A stretch of 64,000 nucleotides of DNA, taken from contig CP064999.1 in NCBI GenBank assembly GCA_016700115.1, positions 496,001 to 560,000 of the forward strand. Direction: 5' to 3'. A program made the position numbers and the translations under genes. Origin of the DNA: Sphingobacteriales bacterium (GTDB lineage: Bacteria > Bacteroidota > Bacteroidia > Chitinophagales > UBA2359). Shown one piece after another: positions 17,190 through 26,793 of the stretch; the first letter of the stretch is position 1, and the number at the start of each line of letters is the position of its first letter. Under the pieces are notes generated by a model, which saw only the letters and a program-made list of their open reading frames with translations, was not told the origin of the DNA and ran no database searches.

Positions 17190-17522
17190 ATGGCTTCCGA
17201 TCAGAAATTTGCAGATTTTGTAACCGATCAAATAAAAGATGCCGGTGAAATAACGGCTAAAAAAATGTTTGGGGAATATGGAATATTTTCAGACGGCAAA
17301 ATCTTTGGACTTATATGTGACAACAAACTTTTTATAAAACCCACGAAATCGGGGCGTGAATTTATTGGCAATGTGATTGAAGCACCGCCTTATCCCGGAG
17401 CTAAACTAAGTTTTTTGATAGAAGAAAAAATTGAAGACAGTGAATGGCTTAGTCAGTTAGTCAAAATTACCCTGAAAGAATTGCCGGATCCAAAACCAAA
17501 AAAGAAAAAAACATCGAAATAG
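17190..17522 (+). CDS. TfoX/Sxy N-terminal domain protein
   Basis: The ATG at 17190 is preferred to the in-frame TTG at 17181, giving 110 residues. The sequence ITAKKMFGEYGIFSDGKIFGLI followed by LFIKPT is the hallmark of the TfoX N-terminal domain (quoted as a short signature: KKMFGEYGIFSDGK). In gamma-proteobacteria Sxy/TfoX regulates competence with CRP; free-standing N-domain proteins such as this are widespread in Bacteroidota and their role is not known. The tail is Lys-rich (PKPKKKKTSK), which could help nucleic-acid binding. The gene ends in TAG. It begins just outside the right boundary repeat of the island. Confidence 0.88.
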   Translation: MASDQKFADFVTDQIKDAGEITAKKMFGEYGIFSDGKIFGLICDNKLFIKPTKSGREFIGNVIEAPPYPGAKLSFLIEEKIEDSEWLSQLVKITLKELPDPKPKKKKTSK

Positions 17523-17764
17523 AAAATCTATCATCCCCGGTAATTTGTAAGACATGGGTTGCTCTGTTTCAACTTAAAGTTGCCGGACCTGACTGTGCCA
17601 AAATTTGCAGGCGTAAAAGTGAAAAGCAGTTAGCACAACATACAGAGGTTATGATTAAGTCTTAGGGAAATTTGATCGTACTCTTTGCCAACGATACTAT
17701 TGTAATAATGGAACTCAGGCCTGTTCTTTTTTAACATCCACTTGAAAGGAAAAACAATACTACT

Positions 17765-18088
17765 ATGTGGGAAGAAAAGTTAGCACTGTATGACCGGCTA
17801 ATTGCCAATTGCCCGGGAATAGAACGAAAAGGGAAAACTATGCCTTATACCTCTGCAAACGGATATATGTTTTCCCAGTTAAACAAAGACGGGGAATTGG
17901 GAATCCGATTTTCTGAAGAGGTTAAAAAAAAGTACATGCAGGAACTTAAAACAGGTCCGTTTAAAGCGTATGGAGCTGTTTTGAAAGGCTACCTACTAAT
18001 ACCTGAAAGCATGTGGAATGATTCAGATAAAATTTGCGGGCTAATCAATGAAAGTCATAGGTATGTAATGACACTCAAACCAAAATAA
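17765..18088 (+). CDS. Small conserved protein, possibly TfoX-related
   Basis: The 107-residue protein has the central segment ERKGKTMPYTSANGYMFS, then GELGIRFSEE and YGAVLKGYLLIP, and ends in TLKPK. I recall it as a conserved hypothetical type; the layout (basic residue, MxY..., hydrophobic strand, then strand with R/K) is like a diverged TfoX N-domain, but this is not certain. No signal peptide or membrane segment. It lies 242 bp after the TfoX-domain gene on the same strand. Function unknown. Confidence 0.7.
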   Translation: MWEEKLALYDRLIANCPGIERKGKTMPYTSANGYMFSQLNKDGELGIRFSEEVKKKYMQELKTGPFKAYGAVLKGYLLIPESMWNDSDKICGLINESHRYVMTLKPK

Positions 18089-18165
18089 ATACTTTACTAA
18101 CCTCCTGTCAGTATTAAAAGCGGGTTTTGAAAGTTTCAAAGGTCTATACTAAAAACTTGGAATGG

Positions 18166-19356
18166 ATGAAAAACAAACTAAGAATATCAGTAACTATATT
18201 CCATATTCTGTTTTTGTTGGCTTTAACTTCCGGCTTTTGTTTCGGACAAGTTCAGACTTATTATGTAAAACCAATTCAAACAGACCTCAACTACGCCCCG
18301 GCAGAGGACAGTAGTTCAATAAGCATAAACCCGGGTTTTCAGACAAACAAACTGTTTTTGTTTTTTGGCGGCACAGGCAGTAGCAGTTCAGCAGATTATA
18401 ATGCGCTCAGGCTTCATGCTGCAAACCTGGGATTTGACTTTATCAATTTAAGTTATCCTAATAATATTGCTACGGCAAGTCTTGCAAATGACAGCGACAG
18501 CCTGGCATTTGATAAATACCGGCAAGAAGTGTGCTTCGGGACACCAATCAGCAATGATGTTACTGTTGACTCTTTAAACTCCATCTATATCCGAACATTA
18601 AAACTGATCCAATACTTAGACCTGACCTATCCGTTACAAAATTGGGGACAATATTTAGTTACTCCTTTCTCTTTGGACTGGTCAAAAATTATTGTTGGCG
18701 GACATTCACAAGGTTCAGGACATGCCTGTTATCTGGCAAAGCACTTTTCGGTTGACCGTGTTCTGATGTTTTCCGGGCCAAATGATTATAGTGATTTTTA
18801 TTCCAATTCAGCAAACTGGATCCGACAAGCAGGTGTAACACAAAAGGGCAGACATTTTTCGTATTTGAGCCTGTTTGATGAGGCGGTTGCATATTCCAAA
18901 CAATACCTGGTTATTGAAGGATTAGGAATGTTCACGAATGATGATACCACTTACGTTGATATAATCGCTTCTCCTTACGGCAACTCACATTGTCTTTATA
19001 CAACTCAACCCCCCGGAATAGTCTTGCTACATCATAATGTTCCGGTAAAACTCAGCATTATCAACAACAATATATGGACGTATATGCTGACATCGGAAAT
19101 TTCAACAGCCCTGAAACCTGATTTTGAAGCGTCAGATATTAGAATCTACCCAAACCCAGCAACAAACCTTGTATTCTTATCTGCTAATAGTCCACAAACC
19201 GAACTAAAATACTCAATCTATAATTTATCGGGTCAGTTAATACAGGAAGCATCAGTTTTTCAACAATGTGAACAGTATTTGATGGATGTTTCGGAATTGA
19301 AAACAGGTGTTTACATTTTGAAAGTAAACAGCATGACAGCGAAAATTATAAAATAA
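18166..19356 (+). CDS. Secreted alpha/beta hydrolase with T9SS type A sorting domain
   Basis: The ATG at 18166 is chosen over an upstream TTG at 18127 because it starts the signal peptide (hydrophobic run ending GFCFGQ); product 396 residues. The segment LFLFFGGTGSSS and IIVGGHSQGSGHACYL give the oxyanion strand and nucleophile elbow G-H-S-Q-G of an alpha/beta hydrolase; it resembles the BPSS1187-like group. A possible acid and His follow (HCLYTTQPP). Residues from about 325 on (IYPNPATNLVFLSAN to TGVYILKVNS) form a T9SS type A tail, so the enzyme is exported to the surface. Substrate unknown. Confidence 0.82.
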   Translation: MKNKLRISVTIFHILFLLALTSGFCFGQVQTYYVKPIQTDLNYAPAEDSSSISINPGFQTNKLFLFFGGTGSSSSADYNALRLHAANLGFDFINLSYPNNIATASLANDSDSLAFDKYRQEVCFGTPISNDVTVDSLNSIYIRTLKLIQYLDLTYPLQNWGQYLVTPFSLDWSKIIVGGHSQGSGHACYLAKHFSVDRVLMFSGPNDYSDFYSNSANWIRQAGVTQKGRHFSYLSLFDEAVAYSKQYLVIEGLGMFTNDDTTYVDIIASPYGNSHCLYTTQPPGIVLLHHNVPVKLSIINNNIWTYMLTSEISTALKPDFEASDIRIYPNPATNLVFLSANSPQTELKYSIYNLSGQLIQEASVFQQCEQYLMDVSELKTGVYILKVNSMTAKIIK

Positions 19357-19776
19357 TAAAGAGAAGGGCAACCTATACAATATAAATAAAGATGCGGGCA
19401 ATAGCGGATATTTAACACCAATTCGGTCAAGCCTGATCCAACTCTCTGAATGAACAATTGCGATTAAATGCCCTTACATCGTCTTTGTTTAAGAAACGAA
19501 GCAGATCGCTCATGCGGCAAATAGTTCTGTAGTAAACAGGGCTGTAAAAAAAAAAATTACCCGGAATTAAACCTGTCTGACACGTCAAAGTCTGATGAAC
19601 CATAAAGCCGGAAAAAAACCCAAAAAACTTTCACATTTTTTAACCTCAAAAAACCTAAAGCGTGGCAACCATCTACTAAATTTAATCGTTTAAGAAGCAG
19701 TTTTCCGTTACAGTTAAGTTTAAGATTGTTGAACACACCCAAAAATTTCAGTTTACACCCTCAACTACCTAAGGCC
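19357..19776. other. 420-bp gene-free region
   Basis: No credible gene. Contains an A11 run near 19544-19556 and A/C-rich DNA. The promoter for the small membrane protein gene at 19777 should lie near its end; no clear TAnnTTTG box was found. Confidence 0.5.
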
Positions 19777-19962
19777 ATGACTTACATCAAAATCAACAAA
19801 CCCAAAAGCGAGCGACCCGATTACAAATTAGTTACCAGATTGTTGTTGCTTGCGGCAATAACTTCAGTAGTGGTCGGTCTGAACGTGTATCTTTACAAAG
19901 CACATCAATTGGCACAACTTGATTTGATCAACCGGTTGTTTACCTTTGCCACAACTTCCTGA
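19777..19962 (+). CDS. Small single-pass membrane protein (61 aa)
   Basis: From the ATG at 19777 the product is MTYIKINKPKSERPDYK, then a hydrophobic helix of about 20 residues (LVTRLLLLAAITSVVVGLNV, within residues 18-37) and a short tail. It is judged real because of the clear basic-then-hydrophobic layout, a Glu/Arg/Lys-rich head typical of inner-membrane topology, and a strong terminator 40 bp after the stop. No family was recognised. An upstream in-frame ATG at 19726 would add 17 residues of poor quality. Function unknown. Confidence 0.55.
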   Translation: MTYIKINKPKSERPDYKLVTRLLLLAAITSVVVGLNVYLYKAHQLAQLDLINRLFTFATTS

Positions 19963-20003
19963 TTTTAACCCCTAAAAATAAACCCCAAAAAACCACCCAC
20001 ACT

Positions 20004-20030
20004 AAGCCGCTTCTTTTGCGGCTTTTTGTT
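20004..20030 (+). terminator. Intrinsic terminator
   Basis: AAGCCGC (20004-20010), 7-base loop, GCGGCTT (20018-20024), followed by TTTGTTTTTT. It ends the small membrane protein gene and may also serve the convergent kinase gene. Confidence 0.85.
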
Positions 20031-20055
20031 TTTTCAGACCTGCTGTATCTATTCT

Positions 20056-21972
20056 TTACCTTTTCCTGATTCCCGTTATTTTAAATTCGGGATAGGTTAT
20101 TTCAGCCTCCATTCTGATTTGGTTACTCCTCCCTCCAAACCAACTTCCCGAAGAAGCGGTATTTTCGGTAATGATATAATCTGCCAGAAAGTTACCATCT
20201 AAAATTACGTAATTGACTGATGTCGCAAGCACGGTTTCAGAATTGGCATACCCAGCATTGCTTTTCTGAAAGGCGGCTTTTAATTTTAAATCTGCAATTG
20301 TGATATAGCCGCTCTCGGAATAATATCTTTCAACCGGATTGGTAAACATATCGTCAAAATACAAGGTATCATTGCGATGTTGATGATAGTAGGTAAGCGT
20401 TTCTTTCAGCTTTTCTTTAATGCCGCTATAATCGTCCCGCATGGGGATGAAAGGTTTTTTTATGTATCCGCTTACCATTATGCGGGAGGGATTGGTAAAA
20501 GTGTTGGCAAAATACAGGATGCTGTCTGAATAAGCACCGCTCAGTTTATCGGTTAAGAGGGTAATTGTAACAGCAACCGAATCGTTGGGCATCACCTGAA
20601 GTTTGGGTTGCCAGTCGCCTTTCAGGTAAGGGCTGTTTGAGGTTATGCCTTTAATGTTTAGAGGGTTTACGCCTGTATTTTTTAGATAGATGGTCTGAAC
20701 TGCTTTTTTCGACTGTACCAATTCTCCAAAGTTGATGAAGTTTTGTGTAACAGAAACCGTCGTCAGCGTATCGGCATTTGTTTGATTTTCAAGGTTGTTT
20801 TTTTGATTAAAAAGCCAGGCAAGCGGGTCACCAAAAAGTTGTTGGATAACCCAAAATGCAACAAGTACCAATGCAGTACCGACCACAATTTTATACAATT
20901 TGGTTCCAAGAGTTGATGGTGCTGATGTGTGAGTTGGTTTACTGTTTTGGGGATGTGCAGTTTTATGCTGCGGAACTGTTTGTTTCTGAAAGGGAGGTAA
21001 TGTAGTTTGATGGATGTTCTGTAAGGGTGTTTCAGAAATTATGGTAGTCTGTTCAGTTCCGGACATTGGCGTTTCGTCCAACCCATTCAAAATATTCAAT
21101 AATTCCTGTGCGCTTTGGGTGCGTTGAGCGGCATGTTTAACTAAACATCTCGATATGATCCTTCTGAAAGGCTGAGGGATAGTTTGTAAATTAAGGCTTT
21201 CGGGTTCAAAACTATCAACACCGGCCAAAATTTGCTCGTCCGTACTGCCCTGACTTCTTTTTCCAAAAGGAAGAGTGCCCGAAAAAATTTCATATAAAAT
21301 AGCGCCAAAAGCCCAAAGGTCAGCATTGGTAGATATTTTTTTGTCAATTCCATATTTGTTCGGAAAAAACTGTTCAGGAGCCATATATTCGATGGTTCCT
21401 TTGAGATGAGCGCTCGATTGTTCGGTGTTTTTAATGGATTTGCTCAATCCAAAATCGGCAATTTTGGCCATCCAAACTCCATCTTTTGTTCGGTGCATCA
21501 GAATATTGGCCGGTTTCAGGTCGCGGTGAACCACCTGATGATGTTCCAAAAAGAGCAACCCCTGCAAAATATCGGAGGCAATTTTTTTGATTTGTGCGTT
21601 GTTGGGCTGTGTCCTGTTGATAAAAGTTCGCAGGTCGCCTCCTGTAAGCAGAATTTCTTTTCCGTTGGCATACTCCAAAACACCGATTTGTACCTGAAAT
21701 TTTCTGCCAAGGCTATCCGTAATGGTCAGGAGTAAAGCATCGTAATAAGCAATCAGATTGGGATGTGAAAGATGAAGCCCTATCATCTGTTTCATTTCGT
21801 TCAGCACATCATATTTGGAATCTGCAGCTTGTTCGGAATTGCGATAAAACTTGAGGGCAACAAATCTTTCCAGAAGCACATCATAAGCGCGGTAAATATC
21901 TGCAAAAGCTCCTTTGCCTAAAAAATCCTTGTCGGGATCATATTTGTACTTATCAAAAATAAGTTGTTCCAT
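20056..21972 (-). CDS. Membrane Ser/Thr protein kinase with DUF1573-like extracytoplasmic domain
   Basis: The ATG at 21972 is chosen (638 residues); an earlier ATG adds 36 residues not seen in kinases. The N-terminal ~300 residues are a Hanks-type kinase: glycine loop GKGAFADIY (19-27), Lys41 in VALKFYR, HRDLKPAN (149-156), DFG at 173, and EYMAPEQ. A proline/threonine-rich linker (about 310-358) leads to one transmembrane helix (about 359-378). The outer part has INFGELVQSKKAVQTIYLKNTG, shown here in part, which resembles a DUF1573/HYDIN-like Ig fold, then a ~120-residue tail of unknown type. PASTA or TPR domains are absent. It likely senses something outside and phosphorylates cytosolic targets. 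Confidence 0.88.
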   Translation of the reverse strand: MEQLIFDKYKYDPDKDFLGKGAFADIYRAYDVLLERFVALKFYRNSEQAADSKYDVLNEMKQMIGLHLSHPNLIAYYDALLLTITDSLGRKFQVQIGVLEYANGKEILLTGGDLRTFINRTQPNNAQIKKIASDILQGLLFLEHHQVVHRDLKPANILMHRTKDGVWMAKIADFGLSKSIKNTEQSSAHLKGTIEYMAPEQFFPNKYGIDKKISTNADLWAFGAILYEIFSGTLPFGKRSQGSTDEQILAGVDSFEPESLNLQTIPQPFRRIISRCLVKHAAQRTQSAQELLNILNGLDETPMSGTEQTTIISETPLQNIHQTTLPPFQKQTVPQHKTAHPQNSKPTHTSAPSTLGTKLYKIVVGTALVLVAFWVIQQLFGDPLAWLFNQKNNLENQTNADTLTTVSVTQNFINFGELVQSKKAVQTIYLKNTGVNPLNIKGITSNSPYLKGDWQPKLQVMPNDSVAVTITLLTDKLSGAYSDSILYFANTFTNPSRIMVSGYIKKPFIPMRDDYSGIKEKLKETLTYYHQHRNDTLYFDDMFTNPVERYYSESGYITIADLKLKAAFQKSNAGYANSETVLATSVNYVILDGNFLADYIITENTASSGSWFGGRSNQIRMEAEITYPEFKITGIRKR

Positions 21973-22111
21973 AATCAAACGGGAGTATTGAAAAACCTGG
22001 TTTGAGTGTAAGTTTGCCGGTTTTGAGCATTTCACAAAAATAGCATTTCTTTTGCAAATGAGAGTTGTATAAAACTGCAATTGCAGAAAGAAAAGCGGTA
22101 GCTAAATCCGG

Positions 22112-22879
22112 TTAAAGGGTTAAGACAAGACCATCATAACCCAATCTGACATGATCAGGAAGCAGGTTTTGTTCAACGTCGCGATGCAATCCCATTTGAT
22201 GGCTGATATGGGTAAAATAGGTATGCGGAATTTGAAGCCGGTTGGCCAATTCCAGTGCTTCAGAAAGCGAGAAATGAGACCAATGTTTGGTCAACCTCAA
22301 AGCATTTACTACCATTAACTCCGAGCCCGCGATTTTGGCTTCTTCTTCAGGGGTGATAAAGTTGGCATCGGTCAGATAGGTAAAGTTGCCGATTCTAAAC
22401 CCGACAACGGGCGAATTGCCGTGAATGGCATAGACAGGAGTAACCGTTAACTGGTTTTCAATAATAAAAGGCTGATGTTCAATAGTGTTCAAAACAACAT
22501 GAGGCGCACCTTCATACCGGTTTTCGGCAAAAACATAGTCGTATTGTTTTTTCAGAATGGTTTGTGTGGGTTCGGTTGCAAAAACAGGCATGGGCTTATT
22601 TTGCCACACATTAAATGCACGGATATCGTCTAATCCCCCCGTATGGTCTTTATGGGCATGGGTCAGTAAAATAGCATCTAAGCGTGTTACTTGATGCTTC
22701 AACATCTGTTGTCTGAAATCAGGCCCACAATCAATGGCAATTGTCAGGTTGCCGGTCTCCACCAATGCCGCTGTTCTAAGTCGTTTGTCTTTAATGTCTG
22801 AGGAGTTACAGACCGCACAATTACAACCTATAAAAGGAATACCCACCGAAGTTCCGGTGCCTAACAAAGTAATGCGCAT
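22112..22879 (-). CDS. PhnP-like metallo-beta-lactamase-fold hydrolase
   Basis: This 255-residue protein starts MRITLLGTGTSVGIP and has C19-x-C21-x2-C24, the extra zinc site of the PhnP group, then the metal signature THAHKDHTGGLDD and later VVGFRIGN, YLTD and THISHQMG. PhnP is a cyclic phosphodiesterase of phosphonate breakdown; Bacteroidota homologues without the phn operon, as here, likely act on other phosphodiesters. It is followed after 139 bp by the kinase gene on the same strand. There is no signal peptide, so it is cytosolic. Confidence 0.9.
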   Translation of the reverse strand: MRITLLGTGTSVGIPFIGCNCAVCNSSDIKDKRLRTAALVETGNLTIAIDCGPDFRQQMLKHQVTRLDAILLTHAHKDHTGGLDDIRAFNVWQNKPMPVFATEPTQTILKKQYDYVFAENRYEGAPHVVLNTIEHQPFIIENQLTVTPVYAIHGNSPVVGFRIGNFTYLTDANFITPEEEAKIAGSELMVVNALRLTKHWSHFSLSEALELANRLQIPHTYFTHISHQMGLHRDVEQNLLPDHVRLGYDGLVLTL

Positions 22880-23031
22880 AAATCAGGTGAGTTTATACGG
22901 AAAAATTGTTTCCGATTTTTTAGATAGCCATACTGTTGGAGCTTTCCGAATATTTTTCCCCCGCAACAAATGCTTTTAAAACATCAGATTAACGGCAAAA
23001 ATAACAACAAAGAGAAGGAATAACGAATGCC

Positions 23032-23550
23032 TTACTCTCCGGCTTCGGCACTGGCTTTTTTTGCGTTAATTTCATCCACTTCTTTATCAATGAAATACAA
23101 ACCGCGACCTTGTATGCCAATGAGGTTAATTCTGTCAATCAGGGTACGGTAAAGGGCTTCTTCTTCGTGTTGTTCGTTCAGATACCACTGCAGAAAGTTG
23201 GCGGTTTGTTTGTCTTTTTCAACCACACAAAGTTCAATCAGGTTGTCAATAGCTGCCGAAACTTTTTGTTCGTGTTGAAAAGCGGTTTCAAACACCTCTT
23301 TAATGTTGTCAAATTCTGAACGCGGTTGTGCGATGGCCGGCGTAATAACTCTTCCTCCGGCATCATTGATATAGTGAACAAGTTTAAGCATGTGCATCCG
23401 TTCTTCGTCTGTGTGCCGGAAAAAAAACCTGGCACATCCTTCCATAGCGTTGGCATCGCACCAGCAGGCCATCGCCAAATATTTTTGTGATGCATCGGCT
23501 TCTAATTGTACTTGCTTGTTTAAAGCATCTAAAACTTTGGGTAACAGCAT
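23032..23550 (-). CDS. ftnA: Ferritin
   Basis: The 172-residue protein is a non-haem ferritin that oxidises Fe2+ and stores iron in a 24-mer shell. The ferroxidase ligands are in place: E17 (LEADASQKY), E50 and H53 (TDEERMHMLKL), with E94-type and Q127-type residues in FQHEQKVSA and LNEQHEEEAL. Length agrees with bacterial FtnA. No signal peptide. It probably responds to iron, and the window also holds a possible haem/iron locus at its left end. It lies on the minus strand with its own promoter region after the 23599 gene. Confidence 0.95.
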   Translation of the reverse strand: MLLPKVLDALNKQVQLEADASQKYLAMACWCDANAMEGCARFFFRHTDEERMHMLKLVHYINDAGGRVITPAIAQPRSEFDNIKEVFETAFQHEQKVSAAIDNLIELCVVEKDKQTANFLQWYLNEQHEEEALYRTLIDRINLIGIQGRGLYFIDKEVDEINAKKASAEAGE

Positions 23551-23598
23551 TGTAAATTATTTAGAATTGTTTTGAAAATCAGTATTGCCCGTTGACGG

Positions 23599-24180
23599 TT
23601 ATTGTTTAATTTTTGATAAATCGAGGTTCAACGTTGCACTTTTACCATTCAATCCCATGATAATGAGCATAACTTTGGTTTCTTCTGCAGGAATAGTAAA
23701 ACTGATGTCTTTGTTGTAAATTTTGTTGGGATTGACCATGTCTTTGGTCGGATTATTGGCATTCAACACATCCCCGTTTTCTATTGCCAGCAAAAAGTTT
23801 TCTTCCCAAAAGGCTCCTTGGCCAATTCCTTCAAATATGGCACGAATGGATAAAACGAGTTGTTTTTCGGTGGCGTTTTTGGGTTTAACCACGGCCTTGG
23901 TTAACCTATAGGTAACCGCCCCGCGATTGTTTGGCAAACTCAGTTTTCCGGAATTTGAATTTTCTAATTCATAAGCAGTATTTGGTAATATTTGTTTTTG
24001 CTCAGGCTTCTCTGTTTTTAAGGTATCGGCTGCTATAGGCTGATTTCCGGAATGATTACCACTACTTTTGCAACCATAGGTAAGTCCTGTCAAGATGACC
24101 ATACAAAAAATTGTCAGAATAAACTTAGAACTGCCTTGCAATAATTGATGTTTGTGTTGTTCTGAATTTGAGAATCTCAT
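23599..24180 (-). CDS. Putative lipoprotein of unknown function
   Basis: The 193-residue product has an N-terminal hydrophobic stretch ending LTYGC, a lipobox near residue 37, preceded by a longish polar start (QHKHQLLQGSSK). The mature part contains a beta-rich region (GAVTYRLTKAVVKPKNATEKQLVLSI, given in part) similar in feel to DUF4352 telokin-like domains, but no family is certain. It lies 48 bp upstream of ferritin on the same strand, so they may share a transcript. Role unknown. Confidence 0.75.
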   Translation of the reverse strand: MRFSNSEQHKHQLLQGSSKFILTIFCMVILTGLTYGCKSSGNHSGNQPIAADTLKTEKPEQKQILPNTAYELENSNSGKLSLPNNRGAVTYRLTKAVVKPKNATEKQLVLSIRAIFEGIGQGAFWEENFLLAIENGDVLNANNPTKDMVNPNKIYNKDISFTIPAEETKVMLIIMGLNGKSATLNLDLSKIKQ

Positions 24181-24546
24181 AAATAAAAATTAACCGCTGC
24201 TAATAGCTGCCAACATTAAATACACTAAGGTTTTCCTGATATACCGGTGCAGCAAATATTCAGGCTATAGAATAATGGAATTAAAAACAATGTCCTTTAT
24301 CGTTGAGGGTGCAAATTTACATAACATAAATCAGGACTTAGGCTTTTTTACAGGTTACCTTTTTATTTTCTTAAAATTCACCATAGTTTGCAATCAATTT
24401 AGAGGTAGGCAAAATCATTATTGTATTGTTAATAATTTGTTTGACAACTGCCATTCTTCAACAAAACTTTTGATATCGGGTTATTATTACTTTGTTTAGT
24501 GAAACAAGCCTGAATTTTACAGTTAATCACATATTTATTACATCTT
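24181..24546. promoter_or_regulatory. Divergent intergenic region
   Basis: 366 bp between the lipoprotein gene (minus) and the antiporter gene (plus). For the latter a possible promoter is TTTG at 24468-24471 and TTACTTTG at 24487-24494 (one base off TAnnTTTG; short spacer of 15). No gene was seen. Confidence 0.4.
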
Positions 24547-26565
24547 ATGACAATTATCCATACCGCCAATGTTTATGAACTACCGCTTAAAGAGCCTGTT
24601 TTGATTTTTGCGGTACTGGTTTTTTCATTTTTATTAGTTCCCTTGCTGTTTAAGAGGTTTAAAATTCCCGATATTATAGGGTTAATACTGGCAGGTGTTA
24701 TTCTTGGTCCCAATGGTTTTAATCTGCTTGAAAGAAGCGAGGCAATCCGTCTGTTCGGAACGGTGGGTGTGATTTACATCTTGTTTATGGCAGGATTAGA
24801 GATTGATTTAAAAGATTTCAAGCGAAACAGGCATAAAAGTTTACAACTTGGTTTGCTTATCATTAGCATAACAATGGTATTAGGTTTTACCATTTCATTT
24901 TTTTTGTTGGATTTTGAACTGCCGGCTGCAATTCTATTTGGTGTGCTTTTTTCACCAACCACCCTGATTGCTTACCCGATTGTTAAACGCCTAGGGGTTT
25001 TAAAAAATGAAGCGGTAACGGTCATAATGGGCAGTATTTTAATAACCGATACCCTTGCACTGCTTGTTTTATCGCTTGTTTCAGAGGCAGTAAAGAGCAA
25101 TTTGAGTGTCCATTCCTTACTTTTATTTTTTGGCGGGTTAGCTTTTTTTCTGTTGTTGATTATAAAAGTACTTACGCCGATATCTCAATGGTTTTTTAAA
25201 AATGTAGAAAGCAGCGGCACCACCCAATTTTTGTTTAGCCTGATGGTGGTTTTTGCAGCAGCAGCGATGGCTGTTTTTGCAGGCATTGAACCTATTATTG
25301 GAGCTTTTTTAGCGGGTTTAGCCCTCAACAACTTAGTGCCGCACGCTTCTCCTTTAATGTCGCGAATTGAATTTGTAGGAAATGCTTTGTTTATTCCCTT
25401 CTTTTTAGTCAGTGTAGGGATGTTGGTAGATGTTCGGTTGTTTTGGCAAGATATCAATGCACTGCTTGTTGCCCTGGTCATGGTTGGTATCGGAACATTA
25501 GGGAAATTAATCCCTGCCTTTATCATGCAAAAATTGCATGGTTACAACAGCGATCAAAGAAATATTTTATTTGGCTTAAGTTATTCAAAAGCTGCAGCAG
25601 CTTTGGCTATCGCTATAGTCGGTTTTAATTTAGGAATCTTTAGCGAGACCATTCAAAATGGAGTGATTATCGTGATCCTCGTCACTTGTTCGGTAGGACC
25701 ATTTATAGTTGAGAAAGCAGCAGTCCGGTTAGCGTTGCAGGATAAACAAGGAATACCTGAAACTCCCGAAAAACCCGAACGAATATTGGTGCCAATCGCC
25801 AATCCAAATACACTGAACCAACTCATTGATTTTGCCAATTTAATAAAGAAACCCGAATCTAAAGAGCCACTCATTCCTTTGGCTGTAGTTCCGGACGATG
25901 ACGATGCCGAAGATAATGTGAGACAAAATAAAAAAATGCTGGAGCAAGCCTTAGTTCATGCCGCCGTAACCGATACTACACTTAATTTATATACCAGAGT
26001 AGATACCAATGCTGCAAGTGGTATTATCAGAGCAGCCAAAGAAATGTTGGTTACTGATATTATTTTGGGATGGAGCGAAACAAGAACGGCAGCAAATACT
26101 TTTTTCGGAACTACCCTCGACAACATTTTATCTAATTTGGCTCAAACGGTGATAGTTGTAAAACTGCATCATCCGCTCAATACGGTAAAAAGATTGGTCG
26201 TTGTTGTAAGTCCAAATACGGAAGCCGAAAACGGGTTCAGACACATGCTCGGAATTATCAGAAGATTATCAAATCAAATCGGAGCATCTATTAATTTATT
26301 TGCCAATGCCCATTCTATAACATCGCTTATTGAATACAAAGAAAAATTCAGGCCGGATTTTGATTTTACAACAACCCGGTTTGACGACTGGAAAAACTAT
26401 TCCAAAATATTAGACTCGCTTCAGCCAAATGATTTGTTGGTCTTATGTATGGGACGGGAACATTCGGTTTCGTACAATCCTTTTTTTGTTGTTCAACCTC
26501 GAACCCTCGCTAAAGCACTATCTCATTCAGGCTTTGTCATAATTTATCCCGGCCAGTTTCAATAA
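24547..26565 (+). CDS. CPA2-type cation:proton antiporter with C-terminal USP-like region
   Basis: The 672-residue protein has 12 to 13 predicted membrane helices in residues 10-395 typical of Kef/NapA-type antiporters, including the first helix pair KIPDIIGLILAGVILGPNGF and the segment ITDTLALLVLSL with the usual acidic residue in the ion path. The C-terminal 270 residues are soluble and contain universal-stress-protein-like stretches (RILVPIANPNT, then TVIVVKLHHP and RLVVVVSPN), two repeats in tandem. It exchanges Na+ or K+ for H+ across the inner membrane. The start ATG follows the divergent spacer; the gene appears monocistronic. Confidence 0.9.
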   Translation: MTIIHTANVYELPLKEPVLIFAVLVFSFLLVPLLFKRFKIPDIIGLILAGVILGPNGFNLLERSEAIRLFGTVGVIYILFMAGLEIDLKDFKRNRHKSLQLGLLIISITMVLGFTISFFLLDFELPAAILFGVLFSPTTLIAYPIVKRLGVLKNEAVTVIMGSILITDTLALLVLSLVSEAVKSNLSVHSLLLFFGGLAFFLLLIIKVLTPISQWFFKNVESSGTTQFLFSLMVVFAAAAMAVFAGIEPIIGAFLAGLALNNLVPHASPLMSRIEFVGNALFIPFFLVSVGMLVDVRLFWQDINALLVALVMVGIGTLGKLIPAFIMQKLHGYNSDQRNILFGLSYSKAAAALAIAIVGFNLGIFSETIQNGVIIVILVTCSVGPFIVEKAAVRLALQDKQGIPETPEKPERILVPIANPNTLNQLIDFANLIKKPESKEPLIPLAVVPDDDDAEDNVRQNKKMLEQALVHAAVTDTTLNLYTRVDTNAASGIIRAAKEMLVTDIILGWSETRTAANTFFGTTLDNILSNLAQTVIVVKLHHPLNTVKRLVVVVSPNTEAENGFRHMLGIIRRLSNQIGASINLFANAHSITSLIEYKEKFRPDFDFTTTRFDDWKNYSKILDSLQPNDLLVLCMGREHSVSYNPFFVVQPRTLAKALSHSGFVIIYPGQFQ

Positions 26566-26793
26566 CCTATTAGGTTTGTTAGAAACTTTTACAAACGATG
26601 TTTTTTTTTCAGGTATAGCATTATTTCAATCCGCAGTCGGGATTTTTTTTAAACCTTTTTACTATAGAATTTGGGAAATTTAAGGGATTTGGAAATTTTT
26701 TGAAAATATATTTAGCATAAAAGGATGAAAATGAAACTTTTTGCTAAATTTGTTGGTAATTTAAATTTTCCGAAATCCTAAAAATTCTATCCC

